A stretch of DNA of 64,000 nucleotides from Narthecium ossifragum. Taxonomy: Eukaryota > Streptophyta > Magnoliopsida > Dioscoreales > Nartheciaceae. The notes beneath the pieces were generated by a model. It had not been told where the DNA came from and did no database searches. It saw nothing but the letters and a program-made list of their open reading frames with translations. This document shows positions 23,870-36,177 of the stretch, piece by piece (positions within the stretch are counted from its first letter, which is position 1; every line of letters begins with the position of its first letter). The stretch is taken from assembly GCA_963920575.1 (NCBI GenBank), contig OY986971.1, forward strand, positions 3,821,340 through 3,885,339. Direction: 5' to 3'. Made by a program: the position numbers and the translations under genes.

Positions 23870-26032
23870 CTTCGCACGTTACCACTATTTACCCATCTCT
23901 CTCCAAAACCCTATACCACTATTTACCCATCTCTCTCCAAAACCCTACTCTATCGTCCCCAAACTTATATTCATGATCATGATGTGGTCTAGTAAAATCC
24001 AATATAATCACAAATATTATATAATATAAAATTTACGGAAGAGAAGTTCCACTTGTTTAATATGGATAGAATGAATAGAATCGGATTATTCAATTCCAAT
24101 GTTTGGAATCGCCGAAATCTTCGCCGGAATCTGCCCATGTACAACTGATTCCAAAAAGATGCCATCATCCCATCCACCATTGTTACTCCTCCAAGCACTA
24201 ACACATATACCCTAACCCCCGCCTCCCACTTTCACACACACACACAGACGAGAACATCGTTGTTGCTCTCTGCTCCTGGACCTCCGATCGGCTTCATCAA
24301 GCGTATCTAGGAGGAAGTTTTCTTAGCCCTTCTTCTCCAATATCTCTCCATTGTTGGATTTGTGATCGGACTTGAGGAACAGAAAACATGTTATTTATTG
24401 TGCTTGCCGAGGACATTCATATGCCATTTAATCTTCATGTTCCCAGCATTAGATTTTGTGATGGATGTATGATTTTACTATGGATTTCATATGTCATATT
24501 TCTATAGTATGTGCTTTGTCAATGATGACCTTAGTTTGTACTTTGCTCTAGGTCCTATTAAATGGCAAAAGTGGTTAGTTTATGGTCCCAATGATGCCTT
24601 GTTTAATCCCTAATCATGAACTTAGTTTGTGGTCCAAGTGATACTTTGTTTAATCCCTAACTCTTTATACACCGAATACAGGTCAAATAACTCTTTATGC
24701 ACTGAATACATGTTAAATTTGGAGCTCCTTTATACTATGTATACATGTTAAATTTGGCAAGGAAGATTCATGACAAAGTAGATAAAAGTAGTGCAATTGA
24801 ATTATACTTCAATATATTAGGTCTCTTTCGATATCTTAGGTCTCTTTGAATTATACATGTAAATTGAATTATACCACAATTGAATTATACTCATTTATAC
24901 TCCAATATGTTAGCTCTCTTTCAATGTATTAGGTCAATTTCTGACAGGGTAAGCAATGTCATTTAATGCACATTGGTTCCAGTTTATGCTGAGAAGACCT
25001 AACACATTGCTATGCCTTTTAATTTGGCTTTCCTTGAATTTATTCCCAACATTGTGCTATGCTATTTAATTTGGCTTCCGTTGAATTTATTCCCAACATT
25101 GTGCTATGCCATTTAATTCCTATCAACTATAATTAATGTGTTGTTCTATTTAACTGTGTTGTGTTATTTAACTTTGTTATACTTAAATGGCATAGCAATG
25201 TGTTGTACTCAAATGGCATAGCAATGTGTTGTTCTATTTAACTGTGTTGTTTAGTGCATAGCATATGTGGTCCCATATTTTGCAATAACAGACAACTGAT
25301 ATGTGATCTCATGTCTTGTTCATTTTTTACTGCAATGTGCTTGACCATGTTCATTGTTTACTAATTGCCTAAGTGCTTGACCATGTTCATTTTTTACTAC
25401 CATGTACTTGACCATGTTCATTTCACATTTAATACTTTTCATTTTTTTCTGGTGATGTGTAAGGCTAGCCTATTATCTTATTCTTACAACCAAATTGCAT
25501 TCTATGTCAGGATGTTCTCAATAAGATTACACCATGGGAGGCATTTTGAGAATGGTCCTTAACTAGCATATGTGGGTGGTGAAGTGCAGTACGTTGACAA
25601 TATTGACCCTGACACTACATGGATCATGGACATTGAAGAGATTCTGAAAGAATTGAACTACCCCAGCTATAAGAAGATGTGGTACTTAACCCCAGACACT
25701 GAATTGACACATGACAATCTAAATGAGCTGATGACTGATAAGCAAACAGTTGAAATGGGAAATGTGGGGATAAAAGCTGGGCTTCTAGATGTTTATGTTG
25801 AGCACAATATAAATGTGCATGAAGTTATACCTGCACTTACTGGTCATGTAGTGGAAGAAGAAGAGGAGGTGGTGGTGCTTGAAGAGGAGCTGGTCCAAAA
25901 TGCCCCACAGAATGAAGAAAAGGAGATTGAGTGTGAGGACCCGCCCCTCTTTTCCTGTGGCTTGTGGTTGACCATAAGGGCAATTTGGGAAATTGTGCCT
26001 TGTCGGTCGTTTCGCACCGCGTTAATAAAGGA

Positions 26033-27464
26033 AATGATTTTTGGTTTTTAAACTACTCTTAACTCAGATTAAACTCAACTGAATAATAATAGGATAAACG
26101 ACCAAGAGATTTCTAATCAGTAATAAAGAACTAACTAGGTCTTTCTAGGATAAAAGCAATTCAAAAGGTGTTAATGGTTTTAACAAGTCGATAGGTGAAT
26201 GGCTAGAACCCCTACCGCTCAACAAAGATTCGTAAGAAGTCTTCATCGGAACGAAGATCAAATCAGCGGATAATTGGTATGAGAATAATCAAAGTGGTTC
26301 TAGCACTTTGAGATCGCCTAATCAATAAAGATAAAGAACGAATTGTAGGTTATAATCATAGGTCTTAATGGTTCTAGCATTAAGGTAGTGGTTCTAGCAC
26401 TCCTACAATCATAATCTAGGATTTAGAATCCAATCCAAAGATCTAACATGGTTCTAGCATGAAAGCATCTTGAACAAGTCCTAATCCTAGCCTCTAACAT
26501 GCAATGCTCAAAACCAGCGATCGTAATCTCAGCATAACTTTCATATCCGAACTCGAAACAAGGTGATTCAAGATTCAGTGGAAAGTTAAGGAAGAGATCT
26601 ACGACTTTTATGTTTTGAGTTTTCACAGAATCCGGTTGTATACCCACGGAAAAACCGAGATAAGACAGACCGAATTTAGGGCACAAAGAACAAACAATTC
26701 ATTCACCATAATAAATATTACCAATAGATATATAAAATCTGAAATCTATCCATTAAACCATCATAAAGTACATGCTCTGATCCATAGGAAAAACCTAGAA
26801 AGATTCTCTATTACATCATAGAAAACCCTAGGCTAGAGATTAGTTACTCATCTTAGGAAGGAGATCCGTCGATGAAGGTTGTCGCCGCGCTCCACCTATG
26901 GATCTTCCACCAAATATCTAACCTAATTTGTGGAAAAGAAACTAAGAGAAACCCTAAGAGATGACGAAAATTCGGCCATCGAAGGCTGCCAAAACGCCCC
27001 CAAAGAAGGCTATTTATAGCCTAAGACAAACCCTAACTCGGATTAGTCAATTTCCTTTTATTTTTCCCGCAGCGCCCAAGGAGATCGATCTCCTTTGGGA
27101 TGAGATCGATCTGGTTTTCCGTAACTGCTTCTTCTGCACTTCTGTACTAAAAATAGCATATCTTCCTCTAGGAAACTCCAAATCATGAACCGTAAAAAGT
27201 TATGGAATCTAGACTTCAAGAGCTTTCCAACCATGTATAACAGATCATCTGGTTCTTCTTGAGCAGGTACAGTTTTGATGTCAAAGATGGCCCATCTTTG
27301 CTCCAAGCAGGTTCTTTATTTGTTCGTTTTAGCACCAAACGTGATCTAATCTTCGTTAAGGGTCCTTAAGCTTGAAATGGGGAAAAGACAATCAAAATAG
27401 CATTGCTCGGAGACTAACGAGACCTAGTTAAAAGGGTGATTTGTGCACTTTTCACGTCTTATCA
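26033..27464. mobile_element. Solo LTR T2 nested in A1
   Basis: The 1,432-bp element ends CACGTCTTATCA and is flanked by perfect CGCGT duplications (26028-26032 and 27465-27469). Its first bases are TAATAAAG rather than TGAT, so one terminal base has mutated. Its right third is closely similar to T1. The A1 sequence on either side joins to match the uninterrupted A2 (CACCCGCGTGTGCACAC-like), which confirms the borders. A palindrome pair lies at 27083 and 27104. Confidence 0.9.
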
Positions 27465-29140
27465 CGCGTGTGTGCGCAGACCTTGTTTGATGTTTGTGTT
27501 TGTTTAGAAAGGTTAGGTGGACATGAGATCGGAAGTTCTGGGCTTGGGCTTGTATTTCAACCCAAGTTTGCCTTTCTGGGCATAGGAGATCGATCCCTTT
27601 GTCAAGGGAGATAGATCCCGTATTGCTAGCCTGATCGATCCCGCATGCAATGAAGATCGATCTCACTTGCCCTGAAAGTCGTTGGAGGTGGAGTTCGAAG
27701 GACGGCCACGGCGATGGCCTTCGCTTCCCCTGTCAGGGGAGGGGAGACTTTTGCTCCCCTCCTTCGCCTTTCCCCCGCCTTCACCGGCTTTCCCCGGCCT
27801 TATCCCCTTCCCCTCCTCCTCCCTTTCTTTCTCTTCTTCTTTCTTCTTCCTCCCGGCCCTGTTTTCTTCCCCTGTTCCGGCAGCCCTCTTTCCTCCTCCG
27901 TTCTCCCTACTCCGGTCACCGTTTCTGGAGCTTGAAGGCTCGTTGGAACCGTGACGGCGTGAGGAAGATCCTAGGCTAGGCTTCGTGGATCGAAGCAGCT
28001 CTGTGGAGGTAGGGATCCCACTCAAAGACTCCGACTTGTTTTTAAGGATTTTTGGAATCCGGTTTTGATTTCAATAGAACTCTTTGTGTACTTGATGTTT
28101 TCCGGTTTTGAAGCCTTGAGTAGCTTCATGGTACTTGGATCGATCAGCCCACCTAGTTTGGTGAGGTTTGGTTGCGGATTCCGGCGGCTTTCCTCGTCGT
28201 CCGCCCGCCGATGAACCCATCGGGATCGATCTCATGGGATGAGATCGATCTCGTTTGGGGTGGCACGCCCCGCCCGAGCGAGATCGATCTCCCCGGGAGG
28301 GAGATCGATCCCTTGGCGGTTGGCGTCGGCGCGTCAAGGGGTCACATACGAGATCGATCTCCATATGGGTGGAGATCGATCCCGTTTGGGTGACCAGGAC
28401 GGGTGCTTCTAGCCTCGAGGAAGATAGGATCGATCTCCTTCGACGCAGGGAAGACTTTTATTGGTTTTAAATGTTGTTTTGCCCTCGGGGCTTACCATGT
28501 TCTCTCATACTGCATAATTGCTTATTTATTACTGCTTTGTGGTTGAATTGAGAGGGTGATGCCTCTCGGGATGTGTAGAATAAATGGGCCGAAGGTGTGC
28601 TTTTGTTGTGTTGTTTGTTACTGTTTTCCCTATTCATATTCTGCCCTGCTACCTGTGTATTAGACATGCTAGGTTAGACTGGGTGGGGTTGGCCCGTGGA
28701 CTTCGGTGATCAAAGGTCAAGTGGTGGATGCCGTTACCCGACTTGTGTCCCCATGTTGGTGTCCAGCAAGGGTAAGGGTGTCCTACAGGTATCGTCTGGC
28801 CCACCCTGTGTCAGGGACCTTCGGAGGTAGCCCAGTCCTCGAGCAGTGGCTGTCGGAGGGACGTACGTTGGACAGGAACCCTGGAGGGGGAAACATCGAT
28901 GAGATCGATGGACTCCCTGGCTAGACTTAGTCTTTGGTCGGGAGTTAGGGGTCGTGTTGGCTCTGCTGCTTGGAGTACTGAGAGATGGTAGTCTTAACCA
29001 CGGTCGTTCCGCTAAGTGTGAAGATCCCGCTTGGAGAAGGGTGTCCTACTAGTAGCGTCATGTCCACCCTGTGTCAGGGATTATCGGAGTTGCCCATCCC
29101 TGAGCAGTGGTTGTCGGAGGGGCGTACTTGGGACAGGAGC

Positions 29141-30585
29141 TGATCGCTTACAAACGTTGTCGTTAAAACGTTGCAAACTCAATCAAATATTAAATTTATA
29201 ATCCTTATTCAATCACTAAACTACTAGGTAGAAATAGCGGTGAAGTCGGGAGTCGATCCACAGGGAAAACGTTGGAAATCAAAATCAATTCTCAAAACCC
29301 TAAAACTAAGGAAAAGAATTAAAGATATAATAGAGTTATCTAAACTAATAAATAAAAGAGATAAAATATTGATCAATTTGAATCAATGGATAAGTGACTT
29401 AGGAATTACTCAATCCGTCCTAGTTTCACCTTCAATCTTCTCTAGTTATCCTCTTGTTCCCTTCTCTAAACACTATGAATCCACAGCTTCTTAAGCTTAC
29501 ATGAATCCCTAAAATAAGGTTTATGTTTCCAACGGCATAATCTATCTTTGTTTAGCATAAATCATCTTTGGTCCTACGATTACATTAAATTATTCTACTC
29601 CTAATGACCTTAGCATGACTTATCTTCACGTAGCATAGACTATCTCAAAGGTAAACCAAAAACCACATGAAAACCATCCTATGAATCTCTACAATCAATC
29701 ACAGAAATCATGTAGGACTGAAAATACGTCAAGGAACTCTGTTCCTTCAACTCTATAATCATTAAAATCATATTCATAAGATCATGTCTTGAGAAGAATA
29801 CAAGATTCAAACCAAAGAAGATCGAAAACTATGCTAGGGTTTCATGAATAATCCTAAATACAATAACTAGCAACTCATCTTTTGATGAAAGCCATCGGGT
29901 TGGAGTAGGAAGCTGTCACCATCCACATCCTCTCCTTCTTCTTCTTCCTCCTCCAAAGATTGACAAAAAGATGAGAAGTTTTGCTGGAATAACCCCTTTT
30001 TATTATAATAACCCTTAATCCCGGAATTAGGGTTATGGCTAAGTTGAGTTGGACCTCTAGTGCAACTCGGAATTCCTAGTTTAATTCTGACTGCCTCTTC
30101 TGGTCGTGACCGGGCTCAACCAGTTCGGAATTTGAGAATGAGTCCAACACAAAAGATGTATATCTGGAAGTCCTCTATCCTCTCCCGAAGCGTTTACAAT
30201 ATTTGGACTTATCTAGAATATTTGCCGAATATTCTCCCGGGCGTCGACGGACCAGTCTTCCAGTAGCTAAATATCTTCATTTTTTTTGAAACTGCTATTA
30301 ATCCATCAGGAATCTCTGAAAGTGTCCAACATGAAAGTTGTGCGTCTTGATGTCTTCCAGATGTCACCCAAATTTCAGAATATTTGGACATAAGAATAAT
30401 TTCTGATGAATATTGTGCTAACAGTCGACAGAGCAGTGTATTTCAGCATATTAACCGAATTTCTTGCATTTCTTCTCAAAGCATGATTAAACCTGAAATC
30501 ATCTAACAAACTATCAAATACAAACACTCTAGGCCTAACAAAGGTAAATTAAGGGATTTAATCATGAACATTTAGTGACTCATCA
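29141..30585. mobile_element. Solo LTR T3 nested in A1
   Basis: The 1,445-bp element begins TGATCGCTTAC, ends GTGACTCATCA, and has perfect GGAGC duplications (29136-29140 and 30586-30590). It shares with T1 a segment of the form TAGATAGC-GGTGAA...GTCGAATCCACAGGGAA near its left end, but is otherwise diverged. It lacks GATCGATC arrays and has GTCGAC sites instead (30243, 30424). There are no genes inside. Confidence 0.88.
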
Positions 30586-32227
30586 GGAGCCCTTCGGGTT
30601 ATTGACGGGATTTATGGGATCCTTGGCAAGCCTCAGTACTTGGCACAGAGTTTGTCCGTTCGGGTTTGCCTTCTTAGCGAGAGTGGTAGAGTAGGACCCT
30701 GCTGAGCTGTTGCTCATTCCTACCTGGACTATGTTGTTTGCAGGTGCAGGTCCCAGCTCCTCTCCGGTGCTTCCCCGTCGGTCGTCTCGTAGTAGCGCAC
30801 CGGCTCCTGGCCATGTCTGAGGGTCAGGATGGTTTTGTTTGTGTCTTTGCGGAGACCCCGGTGGGTGTTGTAGTTTTTTGGGGACTGTTGTTGATCCCTT
30901 GTAAACCTGTTGTGTTAGAACTCTTGTTTAACTCTATTATATCTGTTTTGTAATAGATGTTAATAGATGTTGTTAGGTTTGCTTCCGCCTTGTTCTTGTT
31001 GTTAGCTGTTTCCGCCAGCTGTCTGTTAGTTTCAACTGTTTCCGTCAGTTGAAGCTAGTAGTTGTAGGTCTTTCCCCCTCGTGTCCCGGCCCGGTTTGGT
31101 GTCCGCGGGTCGGGGCGCGACATTGAGCACCATGTAGAGGATGTTGTGCACCAAGAAGAGGCTGATGTGCATCAAGAAGAGGTTGTTGTGCATCAAGAAG
31201 AAGTTGAGCACCATGTAGAGGATGTTGTGCATCAAGATAGGCTGAAGAGGGGCAAAGCTGTTATGGGCAGTGATGAAGGTGTTGATGATGATCAAGATAT
31301 ATGTGTGGGTCATATTGATGATATTGAGTCCTCGAACAATAGTTTGTATGAGCGAATGGAGGTCAGTGAAAGCGAAGATGATGACCTCCTTTATGAGGCA
31401 TTCATTGAGGCTTTCCAGACCTTTGATGTGCCTAACTGTGGTAATGAAGCTAAAAATTCATGGGGAGGACAAGATGTAGATGATGTGGAGTCTAGAAGTT
31501 ATGTGTCATATGGGATACCATATGATGAGCTCAACAGTCTCCCTGAAGACTCAGATGAAGAACCAAGGCCCCATTACCCTATTTACATAAAAGACAAAAA
31601 TGAAGGCACTGAGTGCCATTTTACAGTTGGGATGCTATTTGTCACAGCATAGGGCTTCAAGAATAATGTCAAAGACTGCTCTGTTAAGGGGAGTCATCCT
31701 CTAGAGTTCAAGTAACAAGCAAAGAACAAAGTGACAGTTATATGTGACAAAGGGAAATATCCATGGAGGTCACATGCATCATTAGTTTAGAGAACAGACG
31801 CATTTCAAGTAAAGATATTGAACAATTAACACACATGTATTAGATCACACACCAACATATTTGTGAAGGTTGGTTGGCTGACTAGGAAATATCAAGATGA
31901 GGTTAGACTGCATCTAGAAATGAAGATTGGTAGTTTCCTACAAAATGTGAAAATGGATTGTGCTGTAGATATCAGTAGAATCAAGGCATATAGAGCCAGA
32001 GATAAGGCCAAAGGGTTCTTAGAGGGAAATTGGGTTGAACAATACAATCATGTTAGATATTAATGTTAGGAGATACTTAGAACTAACATTGGGAGCACTT
32101 GCAAGCTGGCAACAAATAGGGGACAAGATGGTAACTGTTATTTCGCGAGAATGTATATGTGTTTGCACACATGTAAAGTGGGGTTCAAAACTGGTTGTAG
32201 ACCAGTGATAGGATTGGATGGCTGTCA

Positions 32228-34558
32228 TGTGAGGACCCGTCCCTCTATTCCTGTGGCTCGTTGTTGACCACAAGGGCAGTTTGGTAAATTGCACCTTGTT
32301 GGTTTGTTTCACACCCGCGTGTGCACACACAGGACTTGTTTTGGTGTATGTATTTGATTAGAATAGTTAGGTGGACCCGGGATCGGAAGATCCCAGCTCG
32401 GGCGCGCAGAAGCTTGCTTTTGGGCAGCTGGCGGCCCGTGAGCGATCGATCGCTCCGATCGGACTCATGAGTGAGTCGGTCCTGTTTTCCTCCGCGAGGA
32501 CGGCCGTCGTGGCCGTCACTCCCTTTGTCAGCGAGGGGATGGTCTCTTCCCCTTTTCCCCGGCATTCCCGGCTTTCCCCCGAACTTCCCTTCCCTTCCCT
32601 TCTCTTCTCTTCTTCTCCTTTGCTGCTTCTTCTTCCCGCAAGCAGAGCTTGCTTTGTTTTTCTTCCGGCAGCCATCTCCTTCGGCGTCGTTCTCCCTCCT
32701 CTGGCCACCATTTTGGGAGCTTGAAGGCTCGTTGGAATCGTGGCGACGTGAGGACGATCTTTGACGTGGTTTAGTAGCTTGGTTAGCAGCTGTTTAGCGG
32801 GGATCATCCAAGGATTAGCGGCTTCGGTAGGTGTTCTACCTACTTGCACTCTTTAATGGGATTCTCTTAATCCAACCATTGGATCTGTTGATCTTCATGT
32901 ATTTAGATGCATCTTGCCTAGTAGAATTACTGATACAAGTTTCATGATCTTTGGATGAGTTTTGAGTAGGATTTATGCATGATTAATCGCGGATTTTCCG
33001 GTTTTCTGCTGTTCATGAAGAACAGCCGGCTTTCGGCGAGATTTTCGGCTTGTAAGAGCATGATCTTGGGTTTTGTTGAATACAAGAGTTGTAGATCTAT
33101 GAGTTAGCTCTCCATTCCATCTTATTTCGCATTTTTTCGATTTTCCTACGAATTGTTATGAATTGATTGCTAGAGGGCTGCGTTGCAGTAATTAATTGGT
33201 AAGTTAGTTTAATTAGTAGTTTTTATTGGCGTTTTCCCGTTAATCTAACAGTTGGATGAATCTGGATTTTGGATATGTTGATCCATGCATATAGATCTAC
33301 TGGAGGCTAGCTTGGATCCCAAATCCGACGTCGGTTGGACGTCGGATCGACGGATCAAACAGCTGCCATGTAGAGAATGTTCTTGTTCTTGGGCCTTCTG
33401 TGTTGGGATCGATCCATGCAAGTCGGATCGATCCGACTTCAGCTAGGATCAATCCATGGGTATGTTGGATCGATCCAGGTTGCACCAAGATGGTCTGTTC
33501 ATTGAGGGCTGTCGGATCGATCCATGGGTACATTTGGATCGATCCAGGGTTTCCCAGGAACAGTATCTGAGGGCAACAGGGAATGGCATGTTAGTGATAT
33601 TGCTATAACTGATGTTTGTTTATATTGTTATTTTATTTGCTTGCTTATGCTGTCTTGTTTGTTGCATGCTTTACTGCTTTATTATATGTATGTCTATATT
33701 GTTAATTATCTGCCTGTTTATTCTATTGTTTTATTTTGTCTTGCTTTCCTGTGCATTAGAGGCATGTTAGGCTAAGGCGTGGGTTTGGGGTTGTCCCTAG
33801 TACCCCAGTATCAATAACTAAGTGTTGGCTGTCGTTACCCCGATATGGGTGTCCTACTGGTATTGTCATTGTCTACCCTGTATCTGGGATTATCGGAGAA
33901 AGCCTAACCCCTGAATAGTGGTCATCGGAGGGACATACTATGGACAGGAACTCTGGGGGTATCGAAGGGATTTATGATTTGGAGTTTAGGGGCCGTCGGA
34001 GTAAGCCCAGCCCAGGGGTCGTCGAAGTAAGCCCAGCCCAGGGGCCGTCGGAGTAGGCCCAGCCCAGGCAGTGTCTGTTCCTGCCCGCAATGGCGACCAG
34101 TGTGGGCCCAGTTCGTTTGGGTGACTACAGATGGAACCCTAGGGGTCCTTAGCAAGCCTTAGCACTTGGCACAGAGTTAGTACGGTTGGAGTCGCCCTTC
34201 CTTGTGTGTGTCGTAGAGTAGAACCCTACTGAGCTTTTTGCTCATTTGTACCTGGACCGCGGTGTTTGTAGGTACAGGTACCAGCGCTTCCCCTGTGGGC
34301 CCCCGGTGTTCGCCAGCAGACCATGTTTGAGGGCCAAGACGGCTTTGTCTGTGCGTTTGCGGAGACTCCAGAAGATGTAATCTCTTTTTGATAATTGTAC
34401 ATGTAACTCTGATGTTTATAACGTTTTGTTATAGTTAATGTTAACTTTACTTCCGCCTTTTGTATATTGTAACTGTCTCCACTGTTGGTTGTCAGTAGAT
34501 GTAGGTTTCCCCCCTCGTGTCCCGGTCCGGGATGGGTTTTCTGGGCCGGGGCGCGACA
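32228..34558. mobile_element. Solo LTR A2
   Basis: The 2,331-bp element begins TGTGAGGACCCG, ends CCGGGGCGCGACA, and is flanked by perfect TGTCA duplications (32223-32227 and 34559-34563). It is uninterrupted, so it serves as the reference for the A family. It sits inside the codons for the catalytic GLDGCHLKG motif of the MULE transposase, and that frame rejoins when the element and one duplicate are ignored. Palindromes lie at 33407, 33426, 33447 (variant), 33468, 33515 and 33537. Confidence 0.94.
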
Positions 34559-35401
34559 TGTCACTTGAAGGGGCCATATGTGGGCAACTACTTGCAGCTG
34601 TGGGTGTAGATGGAAATGACTAGATATTCCCCCTTGCATTTGCTATTGTGGAGATTGAAAACAATGATGTCTGGATTTGGTTTTTGAAGCTTCTAGCTGA
34701 TGACATAGGGTTTGTCAATAGTTCTAGCTAGACTGTCATCACAGACCAACAAAAGGTATGGATCATGGTTTGATTGATTGTACCATGCTAATGTTTGTTA
34801 CCTAATGTTTGATTGTCAGCTGATGCCTGTCTCCTAATTTTTCATAGACTTATTCATGTTATTGAAGCCATCATACCATGCTATGAACACAGGTTTTGTG
34901 TTAGGCATATGTTCCAGAACTTTATCAAAGCTCAGAGGCTTCAAACTCAAAGATTTGTTTTTTAAAACTGCAAGAGCCACAATCAAACCTAAGTTTGAGT
35001 ACCACATGAACCAGATCATGAAAAAAAGTGAAGATGTATTCGTTTATTTGAGCAAATTGGAGCCCGGGTATTGGTGTAGACATGCCTACAATACCTTCCC
35101 AAAGAGTGACATGCATACCAACAACAATGCTCAGTCATTCAACTCTATGATCAATAATTCTAGGGAGAAGCCTATTATTAGCTTGTTTGAGGACATCAGA
35201 CTACAGTTGATGGCAAAACTGAGAGAAAAGAGGCAATTGGTAAATGGAATTGAAGGAACATTGGGGCCAAATATACAGAAGAAGTTGGAGGTGTTGAACA
35301 GAGAGGTAAGGAAGTGGAAATGTGACTGGTCTGAAGGGACTGAGTTTGATGTTTCAAGCCCACATGAAAGATCCATAGTAGACCTAGAAGCCAAGTCTTG
35401 C

Positions 35402-36177
35402 TGTGAGGACATGTACCTCCAACCTGGTCTGACCGCTTGGGTCGAGGGTCTGGTTCCGTTGGTTTTGGGCTTGGTTGGCCTTGCTTCACGATCTTCGTTG
35501 ATCGTTGCGGCTCCGGGGGTAATCTGGTAAATTACCCTTGATGGAGTTGGTTTCACACCTGCGTAGTGCACACACGGCCTTGATTGATGTACGTGATTGA
35601 ATAGATCCAGTAGGAGCGTTTGGGATCGACAGATCCGGACGAGATTGCGACGAGATCGCAATTTGAAGTCAAATCGGATCCAATCCGATCAATGGGCATT
35701 GTTGCTCACCCTACCTGGGCTGCATCGGCGATGCAGTTCCTTCTTTCAGGTGTTCCTTTAGAAGATGGCGCGGTATTTCGAGGTGATCGAGGACTTGGAG
35801 TTTCGAGGAGTTCTTCTACAAATAATTTACAGTTTTCATCATTGATGTATAATTTGATGTATTCAAGAACAAAATTGTATGATTATTAATTCAATTGTAT
35901 TTGAGAAAGGTTGTCATATTATTGATGTAGACATTTGAGAAATGTAATGATTAGTTATTTTCAATGTTACCATTGTACAAGTTGAAATTGTAGATTGTAC
36001 AGATTTCTTGTGCTATAAATATAAAGGGGATTCTGCCAAAAAAAATTTTGTATGAATTTGAGGATTAAATTGTTTAAATTCATAGCAGTTATATACTTGT
36101 GCGCCAATTGATGATGTAAACAGGTTTAGGTGGCTCACTCCTCGATCTGGATGGGTTTTCTGGGTCGGGGTGTGACA
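35402..36177. mobile_element. Solo LTR A3, short divergent member
   Basis: The 776-bp element begins TGTGAGGACATG, ends TCGGGGTGTGACA, and has perfect CTTGC duplications (35397-35401 and 36178-36182). The left 200 bp align in order with A1 and A2 (GGTAAATT...TTTCACACC...GTGCACACA). The middle is AT-rich and unlike them, with a TATA-like TATAAATATAAAGG near 36017. It inserted between the Cys codons of the SWIM zinc finger of the MULE transposase. Confidence 0.92.

Larger units (their letters stand above)
25932..31122. mobile_element. Solo LTR A1 (TGTGAGGAC...GCGACA family) with two nested LTRs
   Basis: It starts TGTGAGGACCCG, ends CGGGGCGCGACA, and is flanked by a perfect 5-bp duplication TTGAG (25927-25931 and 31123-31127). 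The span is 5,191 bp; without T2, T3 and their duplicated bases it is 2,304 bp, matching A2 (2,331 bp). It has no retrotransposon genes. GC-rich Pro/Ser-type open frames at about 27700-27980 are shared in character with A2 and are not genes. It carries eleven or so GATCGATC-type palindromes (27588-27662 and 28224-28445). It interrupts the acidic linker of the MULE transposase. Confidence 0.93.

Noticed and set aside
27650..28470. Several open frames of 70-120 codons in A1, with similar ones in A2 at 32367-32849
   Set aside because: They lie inside LTRs, are composition driven, and are not conserved as protein between A1 and A2.
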